NCBI GenBank assembly: GCA_963820315.1
Contig: CAWFZK010000031.1
Coordinates: 62,001-126,000 of the forward strand
DNA: 64,000 bases
From: JACVRW01 sp963820315
GTDB taxonomy: Bacteria > Actinomycetota > Thermoleophilia > Solirubrobacterales > Thermoleophilaceae
Reading direction: 5' to 3'
The notes beneath the pieces are model-generated. The model had not been told where the DNA came from and ran no database searches. It was given only the letters and a program-made list of their open reading frames with translations. The first letter of the stretch is position 1. Every line of letters begins with the position of its first letter. Of the stretch, positions 28,666 through 37,248 are shown in pieces. A program made the translations under genes and the position numbers.

Positions 28666-29511
28666 ATGGGCGTTCAGATGTCCGAACGAGCGTCCTGGGA
28701 GCTCGCCGAAGGCGACGAGATCGCGCAGGGGCGCTCGGTCCTGAGGCTGCTCGGCGGCGGCCGCCGCTACGAGGCCTACCTGGTCTGGGATGAGCGCATG
28801 CTCGCACCGATGGTGGCCAAGCTGCTGCGGCCCGACCAGGCCGAGGACGAGTACGCGCTGCGCGCGCTACGGCGCGAGGCGGACGCGCTCGAGGCGCTTG
28901 CGCACCCCGTGATCCTGCGCGGCTTCGACGCGGACCTCGATCCGCCGCACCCGCACGTGCTCGTTGAGCATGTCGAGGGGCCGACGCTGCGTGAGCTGCT
29001 CTCAGGCGGACGGACGCTGGCGGCCGAGCGGGTGCGGACGCTCGGCATGAGCGTCGCATCGGCGCTGCACTACATGGCCGGCGAGGGCTGGCTGCACCTG
29101 GACCTGAAGCCGAGCAACATCCTGATGAGCGCTCCGCCGCGAGTGATCGACCTCTCGCTCGCGCGCACGTTCGAGCGCGCCGCCCGCGTGCGCGAGCCGA
29201 TCGGGACGAACGCCTACATGGCGCCCGAGCAGTGCGAGCCGACTGGCGAGCTCTCGCCTGCGACCGACGTGTGGGGCCTCGGGGCCACGCTCTACCAGGC
29301 GCTGGCGGGCTGGCGCCCGTTCCCGAAGCCGCTGCCCGAGGAGCGCTTCCCGCAGCTCCACGAGGAGGTGCGCCCGTTGCCGCCAGGTGTGCCGCGCACC
29401 CTCGCCGAGCCCGTGCTCGCCTGCCTGCAAACCGACGCCGCCGAGCGTCCGTCGGCCGCGGAGCTGTTCGCGCTCCTGCGGGACGCGCCTATGCCGCCGG
29501 GTTCTCGATGA
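28666..29511 (+). CDS. Soluble Ser/Thr protein kinase with atypical DLS motif
   Basis: 281-residue Hanks-type kinase consisting only of the kinase domain, with no membrane segment. The glycine loop is LLGGGRRYEAY, the ATP Lys in MVAKLL, the catalytic loop HLDLKPSNIL (Asp kept, HRD to HLD) and the metal motif is DLS in place of DFG (VIDLSLAR). The activation segment ends YMAPEQC. The important residues remain, so activity is likely. ATG at 28666 or 28678 are both possible; it lies 18 bp from the divergent acyl-CoA dehydrogenase and between beta-oxidation genes, so it may regulate that operon, which is inference. Confidence 0.85.
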   Translation: MGVQMSERASWELAEGDEIAQGRSVLRLLGGGRRYEAYLVWDERMLAPMVAKLLRPDQAEDEYALRALRREADALEALAHPVILRGFDADLDPPHPHVLVEHVEGPTLRELLSGGRTLAAERVRTLGMSVASALHYMAGEGWLHLDLKPSNILMSAPPRVIDLSLARTFERAARVREPIGTNAYMAPEQCEPTGELSPATDVWGLGATLYQALAGWRPFPKPLPEERFPQLHEEVRPLPPGVPRTLAEPVLACLQTDAAERPSAAELFALLRDAPMPPGSR

Positions 29512-30694
29512 CGGCCGCCAGCCCCTGGCCGACGCCGATGCACATGGTCGCCACGCCGTAGCGGCCGCCGCGCCTGCGCAGCTCGTGCGCGAGCGTCCCG
29601 ATCAGCCGGGCGCCCGAGCAGCCGAGCGGGTGGCCGATCGCGATCGCGCCGCCGTTCACGTTGAGGCGGTCGTGCGAGAAGCCGAGCTCGCGCATCGACG
29701 CGAGCACCTGCGACGCGAAGGCCTCGTTCAGCTCGACGAGGTCGATGTCGGAGGGGGAGAGGCCGGCGCGCTCGAGCGCCTTGCGCGTCGCCGGGATCGG
29801 GCCGATCCCCATGTATGCGGGATCGACGCCCGCGGCCGCGCTCGCCACGATCCGGGCGAGTGGCTCGCGGCCGAGCCGGCGCGCCTCCTCGTCGCTCGTG
29901 ACGACCAGGCACGCGGCGCCGTCGTTGATCTGGGAGGAGTTGCCCGCGGTGACGCTGCCGCCCTCGCGGAACACCGGCCGCAGCCCCGCCAGCCGCTCGC
30001 GCGTGGTGTCCGGGCGCGGCCCCTCGTCCGCGTGCACGGTGACGGGGTCGCCCTTCGGCTGGGGAACGTCGACCGTCACGATCTCGTCGTCGAAGCGGCC
30101 GGCCTCCGCGGCGGCCACCGCGCGCCGGTGGGACTCGAGCGCGAATGCATCCTGGTCCTCGCGCGAGACGCCGTAGCGCTCGGCGACGTTCTCGGCGGTC
30201 TCGCCCATCGAGTCCGTGTAGCGGAGCTCCTCCATGCGCGGGTTCGTGAAGCGCCAGCCGATCGTCGTGTCGGCGACCTCCGGGTTGCCGCGCGGGAAGC
30301 CGCGCTCGGCCTTCAGCATCACGAGCGGCGCGCGCGACATCGACTCGACCCCGCCCGCCAGCACGAGCTCCGCCTCGCCGAGCCGGACCTGGCGCGCGGC
30401 CTGGACGACGGCCTCGAGCCCGGACGCGCAGAGCCGGTTGACGGTCACGCCCGGCACCTCCTGGGGCAGCCCGGCGAGCAGGCCCGCCATGCGCGCGACG
30501 TTGCGGTTGTCCTCGCCCGCCTGGTTCGCGCAACCCATGAAGACCTCGTCGACCGCAGCGGGATCGAGGCCGTTGCGCTCGACCGCCGCCGCGACCACGC
30601 GGGCGGCCAGGTCATCGGGGCGGACGGCCGAGAGGACGCCCGCGTAGCGGCCGATCGGAGTGCGCAGCGCGTCGACGATCACGGCGTCGGGCAT
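29489..30694 (-). CDS. Acetyl-CoA acyltransferase (thiolase)
   Basis: 401 residues. The nucleophilic Cys is in NRLCASGLEAV, the second His in VNGGAIAIGHPLGCSGAR, and the C-terminal Cys in GVATMCIGVGQG. These are the three signatures of degradative thiolases (FadA/PcaF type). It completes the beta-oxidation set seen at 25.2-28.6 kb, although it is transcribed separately. Its end overlaps the kinase gene by 23 bp. Confidence 0.94.
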   Translation of the reverse strand: MPDAVIVDALRTPIGRYAGVLSAVRPDDLAARVVAAAVERNGLDPAAVDEVFMGCANQAGEDNRNVARMAGLLAGLPQEVPGVTVNRLCASGLEAVVQAARQVRLGEAELVLAGGVESMSRAPLVMLKAERGFPRGNPEVADTTIGWRFTNPRMEELRYTDSMGETAENVAERYGVSREDQDAFALESHRRAVAAAEAGRFDDEIVTVDVPQPKGDPVTVHADEGPRPDTTRERLAGLRPVFREGGSVTAGNSSQINDGAACLVVTSDEEARRLGREPLARIVASAAAGVDPAYMGIGPIPATRKALERAGLSPSDIDLVELNEAFASQVLASMRELGFSHDRLNVNGGAIAIGHPLGCSGARLIGTLAHELRRRGGRYGVATMCIGVGQGLAAVIENPAA

Positions 30695-30720
30695 GGCTGG
30701 TGAGCGTACACTCGCCCGTG

Positions 30721-31020
30721 ATGGACGAGTTCGGGGTGTTCGTCCTCGGGATGGGGGCGGTCGTGCTCGCGATCTTCCTCGCGATCGGCAAGTGGTACCC
30801 CGGGAGCGGCGCGGAACAGGTGGACTGGCGCCCGACGCGTTCGCCCGAGCTGGAGGCCGAGCTCGAGCTCGACGACGTCGACCAGATGCTCGAGGCCCAG
30901 AACGCGCGCCGCCGGGCGAGCGGCCGGCCGGAGCTGACCGAGGACGACGTCCGCGCCCAGGTGGCCGAGGACCAGCGCTGGCGCGACGAGCTGCGGCGCC
31001 GCGCGCGCGGCGAGAGCTGA
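30721..31020 (+). CDS. Small single-pass membrane protein
   Basis: About 99 residues from the ATG at 30721 (GTG codons at 30718 and 30700 are alternatives). One membrane segment (FVLGMGAVVLAIFLAIGKWY) near the N-terminus is followed by a highly charged, probably coiled cytoplasmic tail (ELELDDVDQMLEAQNARRR, then QRWRDELRRR). No known domain. Its TGA directly abuts the GTG of the epimerase-like gene, so both are one transcript. Confidence 0.65.
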   Translation: MDEFGVFVLGMGAVVLAIFLAIGKWYPGSGAEQVDWRPTRSPELEAELELDDVDQMLEAQNARRRASGRPELTEDDVRAQVAEDQRWRDELRRRARGES

Positions 31021-31492
31021 GTGGCGCGCGTCCTGATCGTCGGCTGCGGCTGCCGCGGCCGCTCGCTGGCAGCCGCGCTGATCGGCGACGGTCACGCGGT
31101 GCGCGGCACCACGCGCGACCCCGCCCGGACCGCGGCGATCGAGGAGAGCGGCGCCGAGGCGGTGGTGGCGGACCCGGACCGGCTCGGCACGCTCATGCAG
31201 TCGCTCGCAGGGGTGAGCGCGATCTGCTGGCTGATGGGCGGCGCCGAGCGAGCCGGCCGTCAACGGCGAGCGCCTCGAAACGCTGACCGAGCGCCTCGTC
31301 GACACCCACGTGCGCGGGCTCGTCTACGAGGCGTCCGGGACGGCCGGCCCGGGCGTCCTTGGACCCGGCGAGGAGATCGTCCGGCGCGCGGCCGCCACCT
31401 GGCACATGCCGATCGAGGTCGTGAGCGACGATCCGGCCGACCACGGCGCCTGGCTCGCGTCGATGCGCGCGGCCGTCGGCCGCATCCTCTGA
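31021..31492 (+). CDS. NAD(P)-binding epimerase-like protein, one frame break
   Basis: The N-terminus has the Rossmann pattern RVLIVGCGCRGRSLA, followed by GHAVRGTTRDPART and SAICWLMGGAE. In the original frame the sequence then loses sense near 31240. One frame over it continues as AVNGERLETLTERLVDTHVRGLVYEASGTAG and ends at 31492, giving about 157 residues. It belongs to the atypical short NAD-dependent epimerase/dehydratase group. The break is repaired by skipping one G. Start is GTG. Function unknown. Confidence 0.6.
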
Positions 31493-31496
31493 GCGC

Positions 31497-32142
31497 TCAG
31501 AGGCCGGTGCCGAGTATGCCGGCGACCACCAGCGCGAGCGACGCGAGCGCGAGGATCACCGCCACCACCATGAGCACGCGCCACGCGAGCCCGCTCGCGA
31601 CCTGGCGCGTGCTCGGGCTGGGCTCCGGGGCGGCCGGCGGCTCGGGCTCAGGCGCAGCGACCACGGCCAGCTCCCAGGGCGGGCGCGGCGACGAGGGACG
31701 GCGGGGCCGCCGGGGCACCCGCCGACTCCACCACCAGCGCGTCCGTGGCCTGAACGAGCCTCCGCTCGTGCTCGACGCAGCGGGAGCAATTGCGCAGGTG
31801 CACGTCGAGCCGCGCGGCCCCGCGCTCCTCGAGCTCGCCGTCGAGCCGGTCCGAGATGTGCCGTTCGGCACGCTCGCACCAGCCGCTCGCCGTGAGCGGC
31901 TGCAGCGTGCGGCGCAGCGCCTTGCGCGCGCGGGCGAGCGCCTCGGCGAGCTCGTCCGCTCCGATTCCAAGCTCGCCCGCCACCTCGGCGCGCGGCCTGC
32001 CGGCGAGCGCGACGAGCGCCAGCGCGCGCGCTTCCCGCTCGTCCAAGCCCGGCAGCGCGGCCGCCACGGCTCCGGCGGCAGACGCGGGGTGGACGGGACC
32101 CGCGGGCCGGGTAGGAACCGGTCGAAGCGGCGCGTGCTCCAT
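31497..32142 (-). CDS. Sigma-region-4-like HTH / zinc-finger / membrane protein, one frame break
   Basis: Single protein of about 214 residues with three parts. The N-terminal part (LDEREARALALVALAGRPRAEVAGELGIGADELAEALARARKALR, residues about 33-78) resembles sigma-70 region 4. Next, HISDRLDGELEERGAARLDVHLRNCSRC is the H-x3-C-x2-C anti-sigma zinc finger. After a Pro/Glu linker, a C-terminal membrane helix (RVLMVVAVILALASLALVVAGIL) ends the protein. The join to the last part needs a one-base skip between about 31660 and 31730. Without it the protein ends at 31648 with no membrane helix. It may be a membrane-tethered regulator that combines sigma-like and anti-sigma-like elements in one chain. 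Confidence 0.62.
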
Positions 32143-32227
32143 CGAAGGCGGAGAATAGACCTGTGCGCGCAGTCGGGCGTCTAGGGTTGATACCCGACCA
32201 GGATTCGAGCGTTTTCAGGGAGAAGAG

Positions 32228-33073
32228 ATGAGCGATTACGCGAAGGACGTACTTGTCGACACGCAATGGGTCGAGAACCACCTCAGCGACGGCTCGGTTC
32301 GCATCGTGGAGGTCGACGAGAACCCGGCGCTCTACGCGGAGGCGCACATCCCCGGCGCCATCGGCTTCGACTGGAAGCGGGACCTCCAGGATCAGGTCAA
32401 GCGCGACTTCCTGGGCCCGGCCGAGTTCGGCGAGCTGCTCGGCAGCCGCGGCGTCTCGAACGAGCACACGATCGTCCTCTACGGCGATCGCAACAACTGG
32501 TTCGCCGCCTACACCTACTGGTATCTCAAGTACTACGGCCACGACAACGTCAAGCTGATGAACGGCCCGCGCGAGAAGTGGATCTCGGAGGGCCGGCCGA
32601 CGAGCAGCGACAAGCCGACCTACGAGCCGCAGCAGTTCGGCGCGGAGCCGGGCGACGACTCGATTCGCGCCTTCCGCGACGAGGTGCACGACGCGCTCAA
32701 CACGAGCACCAGGCTCGTGGACGTGCGCTCGCCCCAGGAGTTCTCCGGCGAGCTGATCGCGATGGCGGGCTACGAGCAGGAGGGCGCCCAGCGCTCGGGC
32801 CACATCCCGGGCGCCTCGTCGGTGCCGTGGGCGCAGGCGGTGCAGGAGGACGGCACCTTCAAGGCGGCCGACGACCTGCGCGAGCTCTACACGGCGAAGA
32901 ACGTGATCGACGGCGCGAACCCCGTGATCGCCTACTGCCGCATCGGCGAGCGCTCGGCGCACACCTGGTTCGTGCTGCACGAGCTACTCGGCCACGACAA
33001 CGTGAAGAACTACGACGGCTCGTGGACCGAGTGGGGGAACATGGTCGCCGTCCCGATCGAGAAGGACGTCTAG
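32228..33073 (+). CDS. Thiosulfate/3-mercaptopyruvate sulfurtransferase (tandem rhodanese)
   Basis: 281 residues, two rhodanese domains. The N-terminal one lacks a catalytic Cys; the C-terminal one has the active loop C237-R-I-G-E-R-S. Conserved GHIPGASSVPW and the C-terminal YDGSWTEWGN match actinobacterial SseA/CysA. It transfers sulfane sulfur to cyanide, thiols or protein acceptors in the cytoplasm. A GGGAGAAG ribosome site precedes the ATG. Confidence 0.92.
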   Translation: MSDYAKDVLVDTQWVENHLSDGSVRIVEVDENPALYAEAHIPGAIGFDWKRDLQDQVKRDFLGPAEFGELLGSRGVSNEHTIVLYGDRNNWFAAYTYWYLKYYGHDNVKLMNGPREKWISEGRPTSSDKPTYEPQQFGAEPGDDSIRAFRDEVHDALNTSTRLVDVRSPQEFSGELIAMAGYEQEGAQRSGHIPGASSVPWAQAVQEDGTFKAADDLRELYTAKNVIDGANPVIAYCRIGERSAHTWFVLHELLGHDNVKNYDGSWTEWGNMVAVPIEKDV

Positions 33074-33609
33074 AGGAGCGGGGCCAGCCGCTCCAGGAGC
33101 GACTGCACGATCCGTGCGGTCGCTCCCCAGACCAGGTGGCCCTCGACCGTGTAGGTCGGCGTCTTGATCGGCACTCCCTTGCGCACGAGCCGCTTCATCT
33201 CGTGCCCGCGCACGAGGTCGGCGAGTGAGAACTCGAGCACGCGTGCGACCTCGCTCTCCTGCGGGGTCCAGACGTGCTGCGCCTGGATGCGGCCGACGAA
33301 CGGGAAGATCCGGTAGCTCGTGACGAAGGTGCCGACCGGCGGCAGCGCGCCCATCAGCTCCACGTCGTCCGGCTCGAGGCCGATCTCCTCGTGGGCTTCG
33401 CGCAGGGCCGTCGCGCGCAGGTCCTCGCCGGGGTGGTCCTGGCGCCCGCCCGGGAACGAGATCTCGCCGGCGTGGCGGCGCAGGTCGGCACGCCGCTCGG
33501 TGAACACCGCGCGCAGGTCGGGATAGAGCGGCACGAGCACCGCGGCGTCCTTCGTGCCCGGGGCGTCCATCGCCGCGGCCTCCTCGGGCGTCAGGAGCAG
33601 CTCCCTCAC
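33070..33609 (-). CDS. CoA pyrophosphatase-type Nudix hydrolase
   Basis: 179 residues. The Nudix box starts in FPGGRQDHPGEDL and ends REAHEEIGL; the family-specific N-terminal pattern TERRADLRRHAGEISFPGG is the UPF0035/NudL hallmark of CoA diphosphatases. GTG start. It overlaps the rhodanese gene end by 4 bp (convergent). Confidence 0.87.
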   Translation of the reverse strand: MRELLLTPEEAAAMDAPGTKDAAVLVPLYPDLRAVFTERRADLRRHAGEISFPGGRQDHPGEDLRATALREAHEEIGLEPDDVELMGALPPVGTFVTSYRIFPFVGRIQAQHVWTPQESEVARVLEFSLADLVRGHEMKRLVRKGVPIKTPTYTVEGHLVWGATARIVQSLLERLAPLL

Positions 33610-33629
33610 CGGCTTATTATCGAGCGGTC

Positions 33630-34382
33630 ATGATCGAGCGCGTTCACGAGGCGATGTTCCACTGGTACCGGCTCGTGGGCCGGGCCTCACCCGGAGCGCG
33701 GCTGGTCGAGGCGCCTGGAGTCGTCGCAACCGTGTTGCCCGCGACCCCTGAACGCGCCGTCGTCAACGCTGTGCTCTACCGGACGCCGGCAGAGCTCGAG
33801 GCCGCCTACGACGAGGTCGCCGCCGCCTACGCCGAGATCGGCGCCAACTGGACCGTCTGGGTGCAGCCCGAGGGCCGCGCGGCGGCCACCGCGCTGCTTG
33901 CAGACCGTGGGCACGCGCTCGACGCCGACCCGGCGGCGATGGGACGCACGCTCGCCGAGCCGCCGCCGCGCCCGGCCGATGACGCGCTGACGGACTGGAC
34001 GGCGGAGGGCGACATCGCGGACGTCGGGCGGATAAACGACCGCGCCTACCCCTTTGGCACGGACTCCTGGAGCCGTGCTCTGTCGGGCATTGCGACCGAC
34101 GGCCTGCGCATCTACGTGGAGCGCCGCGACGGCGAGCCGGTGGCCAGCGTGATCATCTTCGACGTGGACGGCAACGCCGACGTCGAGATGGTCGGCGTCG
34201 TGCCCGAAGCCCGCGGCGGCGGCCTGGCCGGCAAGCTGCTGGCGCACGCCTTGGCCGACGCCGCTGAGCGCGGTGACGAGACCTCGACGCTGATCGCCAC
34301 GAAGCTCGGCTACCCCGTCTATCGCAAGCTCGGCTTCGAGGACGTCGGGGACTTCGAGATGTGGGAGCGCCGGGCGGACTGA
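33630..34382 (+). CDS. GNAT-family N-acetyltransferase
   Basis: 250 residues. The C-terminal half is a GNAT domain: VEMVGVVPEARGGGLAGKLL is the acetyl-CoA pyrophosphate-binding motif, then LIATKLGYPVYRKLGFEDVG. The N-terminal 120 residues are a second, degenerate GNAT-like or helper region. It begins 20 bp from the divergent Nudix start. Acceptor unknown. Confidence 0.82.
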   Translation: MIERVHEAMFHWYRLVGRASPGARLVEAPGVVATVLPATPERAVVNAVLYRTPAELEAAYDEVAAAYAEIGANWTVWVQPEGRAAATALLADRGHALDADPAAMGRTLAEPPPRPADDALTDWTAEGDIADVGRINDRAYPFGTDSWSRALSGIATDGLRIYVERRDGEPVASVIIFDVDGNADVEMVGVVPEARGGGLAGKLLAHALADAAERGDETSTLIATKLGYPVYRKLGFEDVGDFEMWERRAD

Positions 34383-34383
34383 C

Positions 34384-34779
34384 TCAGACGAGCTCGACGC
34401 GCTCGTCGAACATGACCTCGCCCTCGAGCGTCCGGTGCACCGGGCACTTGGCCGCGATCTGCATCAGCCGCTCGCGTTGGTCCTCGGGGAGCTCCTTGGA
34501 GAGGCTCACCGTCATCTCGAAGCGTGTCGGCGAGCCGCGGTGGGCCGGCTCGTAGTCGACGTCGACGGTGATATCGCCGACATCCCAGCCCTTGCGGGCG
34601 GCGTACATCTCCATCGTCACGGCGGTGCAGGAGGCGAGGCTCGCCGCGAGCAGCTCCTGAGGACTCGGGGCGCTGTCGTCCCCGCCCTGGCTCTTGGGCT
34701 CGTCGGCAGCCAGCTCGTGCTCCCGGACCTTCACCTGCTGCCGCAGCCGGTCGCCGGCGCGGCTCGAAATCGCTCTCAT
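34384..34779 (-). CDS. OsmC-family peroxiredoxin-like protein
   Basis: 131 residues. The two redox Cys are in LLAASLASCTAVTM and IAAKCPVHRTL, the positions used by OsmC/Ohr to reduce hydroperoxides. PSPQELLAASL is characteristic. Start ATG overlaps by 4 bp the stop of the cobalamin adenosyltransferase gene, so they are co-transcribed. Confidence 0.9.
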   Translation of the reverse strand: MRAISSRAGDRLRQQVKVREHELAADEPKSQGGDDSAPSPQELLAASLASCTAVTMEMYAARKGWDVGDITVDVDYEPAHRGSPTRFEMTVSLSKELPEDQRERLMQIAAKCPVHRTLEGEVMFDERVELV

Positions 34780-35333
34780 CCTCTCCCCTCGAAGAGCTCG
34801 GGCTCTGGCTCGTCAGCGAAGCGCGCCATCGCGAACAGCGCGTCTGACAACCGGTTCAGATAGGTCAGCACGGTGTCGCCGGCCAGCTCGCCCTCCTGCT
34901 GGAGCTGAGCGACGCGCCGCTCGGCCCGGCGCACGGCGGTGCGCGCGACGTCGAGCCGCGCGGACAGCTCGGTGCCGCCCGGGATCACGAACTTCGGCGG
35001 CAGGTCGACCCGCTCCATGTAGCGGTCGATGTCGCCCTCGAGCCGGTCCACCATGTCCTGCGTCACGCGCGAGACGCCCTCCTCGAGCCGATCGGTCGCC
35101 TCGGGCGCGGTGGCCAGTTCGGCGCCCGCTATGAAGAGCTCGCCCTGCAGGCGCAGGATGTCCTCGTAGAGCTCGCTGTCGCGCTCGGCCGCGGCGCGTG
35201 CAAGCCCGAGGGCGGAGGCCGCTTCGTCCACCGAGCCGTAGGCCTCGGGCCTGCCCGCGAACTTCGCGACGCGGCCTCCGTACCAGAGGCCGGTCGTGCC
35301 GTCGTCGCCCTTCCGTGTGTAGATCTTGACCAA
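34776..35333 (-). CDS. Cob(I)alamin adenosyltransferase, PduO type
   Basis: 185 residues from a TTG at 35333, chosen because the family starts with VKIYTRKGDDGTTGL exactly there. ATP-binding elements are that N-terminal motif and the C-terminal FVIPGGTELSARLDVARTAVRRAERR. It makes adenosylcobalamin from cob(I)alamin and ATP. An ATG ten bases upstream (35343) is out of frame and gives no family match. Confidence 0.92.
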   Translation of the reverse strand: MVKIYTRKGDDGTTGLWYGGRVAKFAGRPEAYGSVDEAASALGLARAAAERDSELYEDILRLQGELFIAGAELATAPEATDRLEEGVSRVTQDMVDRLEGDIDRYMERVDLPPKFVIPGGTELSARLDVARTAVRRAERRVAQLQQEGELAGDTVLTYLNRLSDALFAMARFADEPEPELFEGRG

Positions 35334-35373
35334 GGCGGAGCATGCTACCCACGCTTGCGCCGGTGCCCGGGCG

Positions 35374-36829
35374 CTAGTTCCAGGAGCGGGTCCGCAGGAG
35401 CAGGTCGAGCTCGCGCTCGCTTTGGAGCGCGGCGTTGCGGGCCTGCCGCCAGCGCCGCGGATCGCTCTGCTGCGCCGCGCCCGCGAGCGTCCTGTAGGCG
35501 GACCTCGCATCGCCAAGGCGGGTGGCCAGCTGCCGCTCCGAATGCGTGGACGCGTTCTTGGCGATCCACGCCTCGGCGCCGCCGTAGGCCGCTACGAGAC
35601 CCACGGCCGCCGCTGCCTGTTCGCGGGCGCGCCGCGCGCCGTCCAGGCGCCTGCGCAGCAACACGCGGCGCGTATCGAGACGATCGATCGCCTTCGTCAC
35701 GACCGGCGGCTCGGCAGCCGGCTTCGGCGCCGGCTCGCTGGTCACCTTCGCCGGCGGCGGTGGATCGTCGGACATCGCTGCGTTGCCGGCGGCGAATCCC
35801 GCCGCCGCGCTCGCCGCGAGGGCCAGCGCGGCCCATACCGGGGCGCGCGCGAGCAGCCGCCTCCTCGAGGATGTGGCGCGGTCGGTCCGGCGGGCCGCCG
35901 CGGGGGCGGGCCGAGGCTCCCGAGCGGGCGACGTGCGCCGTTCGCGCACGACGGGGATCGGCACGTGCAGCCCAAGCGCGTGCGCGGCGGCGTTGACCAG
36001 CGCCGCCGGCGAGCCCTCGCGGTCGCGCGGGTTCTTCGCCATGCCCGACGCCACCACCGCGTCGAGCTCGCCGGGCAGGCCTGGGTCGCGCTCCGACGGT
36101 CGCGGCGGCGGCTCCGTCAGGTGCGCGTGCAGCAGCAGGACGGGGCGCTCATACGGGTACGCGGGGGCGCCCGTCAGGCACTCGACGAGTATCGACGTCA
36201 GTGAGTAGACGTTGCTTGCCGGCTCCGGCCCCTCGCCGCGGATCTCCTCGGGCGACCGGTAGGCGGCGTCCTCCACGGTGGACGGCAGCTCGCAGGCGCG
36301 CCCGCGCGGAGCTCCGATGCCGAAGTCGGTGAGGAAGACGATCGGCTCCGTCGCCCGGCTGGACGACGATCGCGCGCGGCGACAGCGCCCGGTGGATCAG
36401 GCCCTTGAGGCGGGCCGTCTCGAGCGCGCCCGCCACCTGGCCGAGGATCTTCAGCGCCCGGCTGCGCTCGAGCCGTCCGGCCGCCAGCAGGTCGGCGAGC
36501 GTGCCCGCGCCCCGAGGAATCGGCTGCATGTGAAGGCGCTGGCCGCCGTCGACCGAGCGCAGCAGCCTCAGGACGTTCGGGTGGTCGACGGCGCCGCGGA
36601 GCGGCACGAGCCGGCCAACGCGCTTGCGCAGCTCATGATCGTCTCGTAGCGGCTGCGCCAGCACATTGAGGGTCGTGCGCTCGCCACGCAGGCCGGCGGC
36701 CTCTGCGAGCGTGTTCAGCCCCGGGCGCCGGCACACGATCCGCTCGACCCGGTAGCCGTCGACCCGCATGCCGACGTCCAGCTTCGTCTTCGTGCCGTGC
36801 CGAATGGGGATCCCGCGAGCGCGCTGCAT
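35374..36829 (-). CDS. Membrane pseudokinase with extracytoplasmic tail, one frame break
   Basis: About 485 residues after repair. An N-terminal Hanks-kinase fold lacks key residues: the ATP Lys position reads TTLNVLAQ (no Lys), and the catalytic loop is H146-R-A-L-S-P-R (HRD Asp replaced by Ala). TDFGIGA, AYRSPEEIRG and NVYSLTSILVECLTG remain. A membrane helix follows (VWAALALAASAAAGFAAG), then a Pro-rich linker and a charged helical C-terminal domain outside the cell ending LLLRTRSWN. The frame breaks at about 36357; skipping one base restores DFG. Its ATG overlaps the previous stop (TGATG). It likely acts as a sensor or scaffold, not a kinase. Confidence 0.75.
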
Positions 36830-37248
36830 CAGCCCGATCCCCAGAACTCGGTGGTTGGCGCCGGAGGCGCGGGTGCCGGCGGAGGCGCCGGGGCGGGTGC
36901 CGGCGGGGGCGCGGGTGCAGGCGCGGGGGCTGGAGCAGGCTCCGGCGCAGGTGCCGAGGAGGCCGGCTCGGCAGCCGGTGCGGGAGCGTTCGCGGCGGCG
37001 GGTTGCGACGCTGGTTCGGGTGCGGGGCGTGGCTTCGGCGGCGTACGCAGATCCGGAAGCTCCCGTGCGCGCCCGAGCGCGAGCGCGCGGCCGCTCGCCA
37101 CCGGCTCGGCCCTCGCCGGGGTCGCCTCGGGCGCGGCGGCCCTGCCCGGGTCACTGACGGGATCGGCGGCGTAGAACGATGCCCCGAAGAGCACCGTGCA
37201 CGCGCCGGCCAGCGCTGCCAGCGGGCCGGCCTTCATGGCGCCCGGCAT
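36829..37248 (-). CDS. Pro/Ala-rich membrane-anchored protein
   Basis: 139 residues. An N-terminal hydrophobic segment (AGPLAALAGACTVLFGASFYAA) is followed by a Pro/Ala/Glu-rich region with a long run of PAPAP repeats (DNA about 36860-36985), likely extended and outside the cell, ending in TTEFWGSG. Its start overlaps by 16 bp the end of the PKD gene, and its stop overlaps the pseudokinase start. It resembles a cell-wall-spanning spacer. Confidence 0.6.
   Translation of the reverse strand: MPGAMKAGPLAALAGACTVLFGASFYAADPVSDPGRAAAPEATPARAEPVASGRALALGRARELPDLRTPPKPRPAPEPASQPAAANAPAPAAEPASSAPAPEPAPAPAPAPAPPPAPAPAPPPAPAPPAPTTEFWGSG

Noticed and set aside
36860..36985. Repeat array or CRISPR-like element
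   Set aside because: Low-complexity coding repeats for PAPAP; no spacer-repeat structure.
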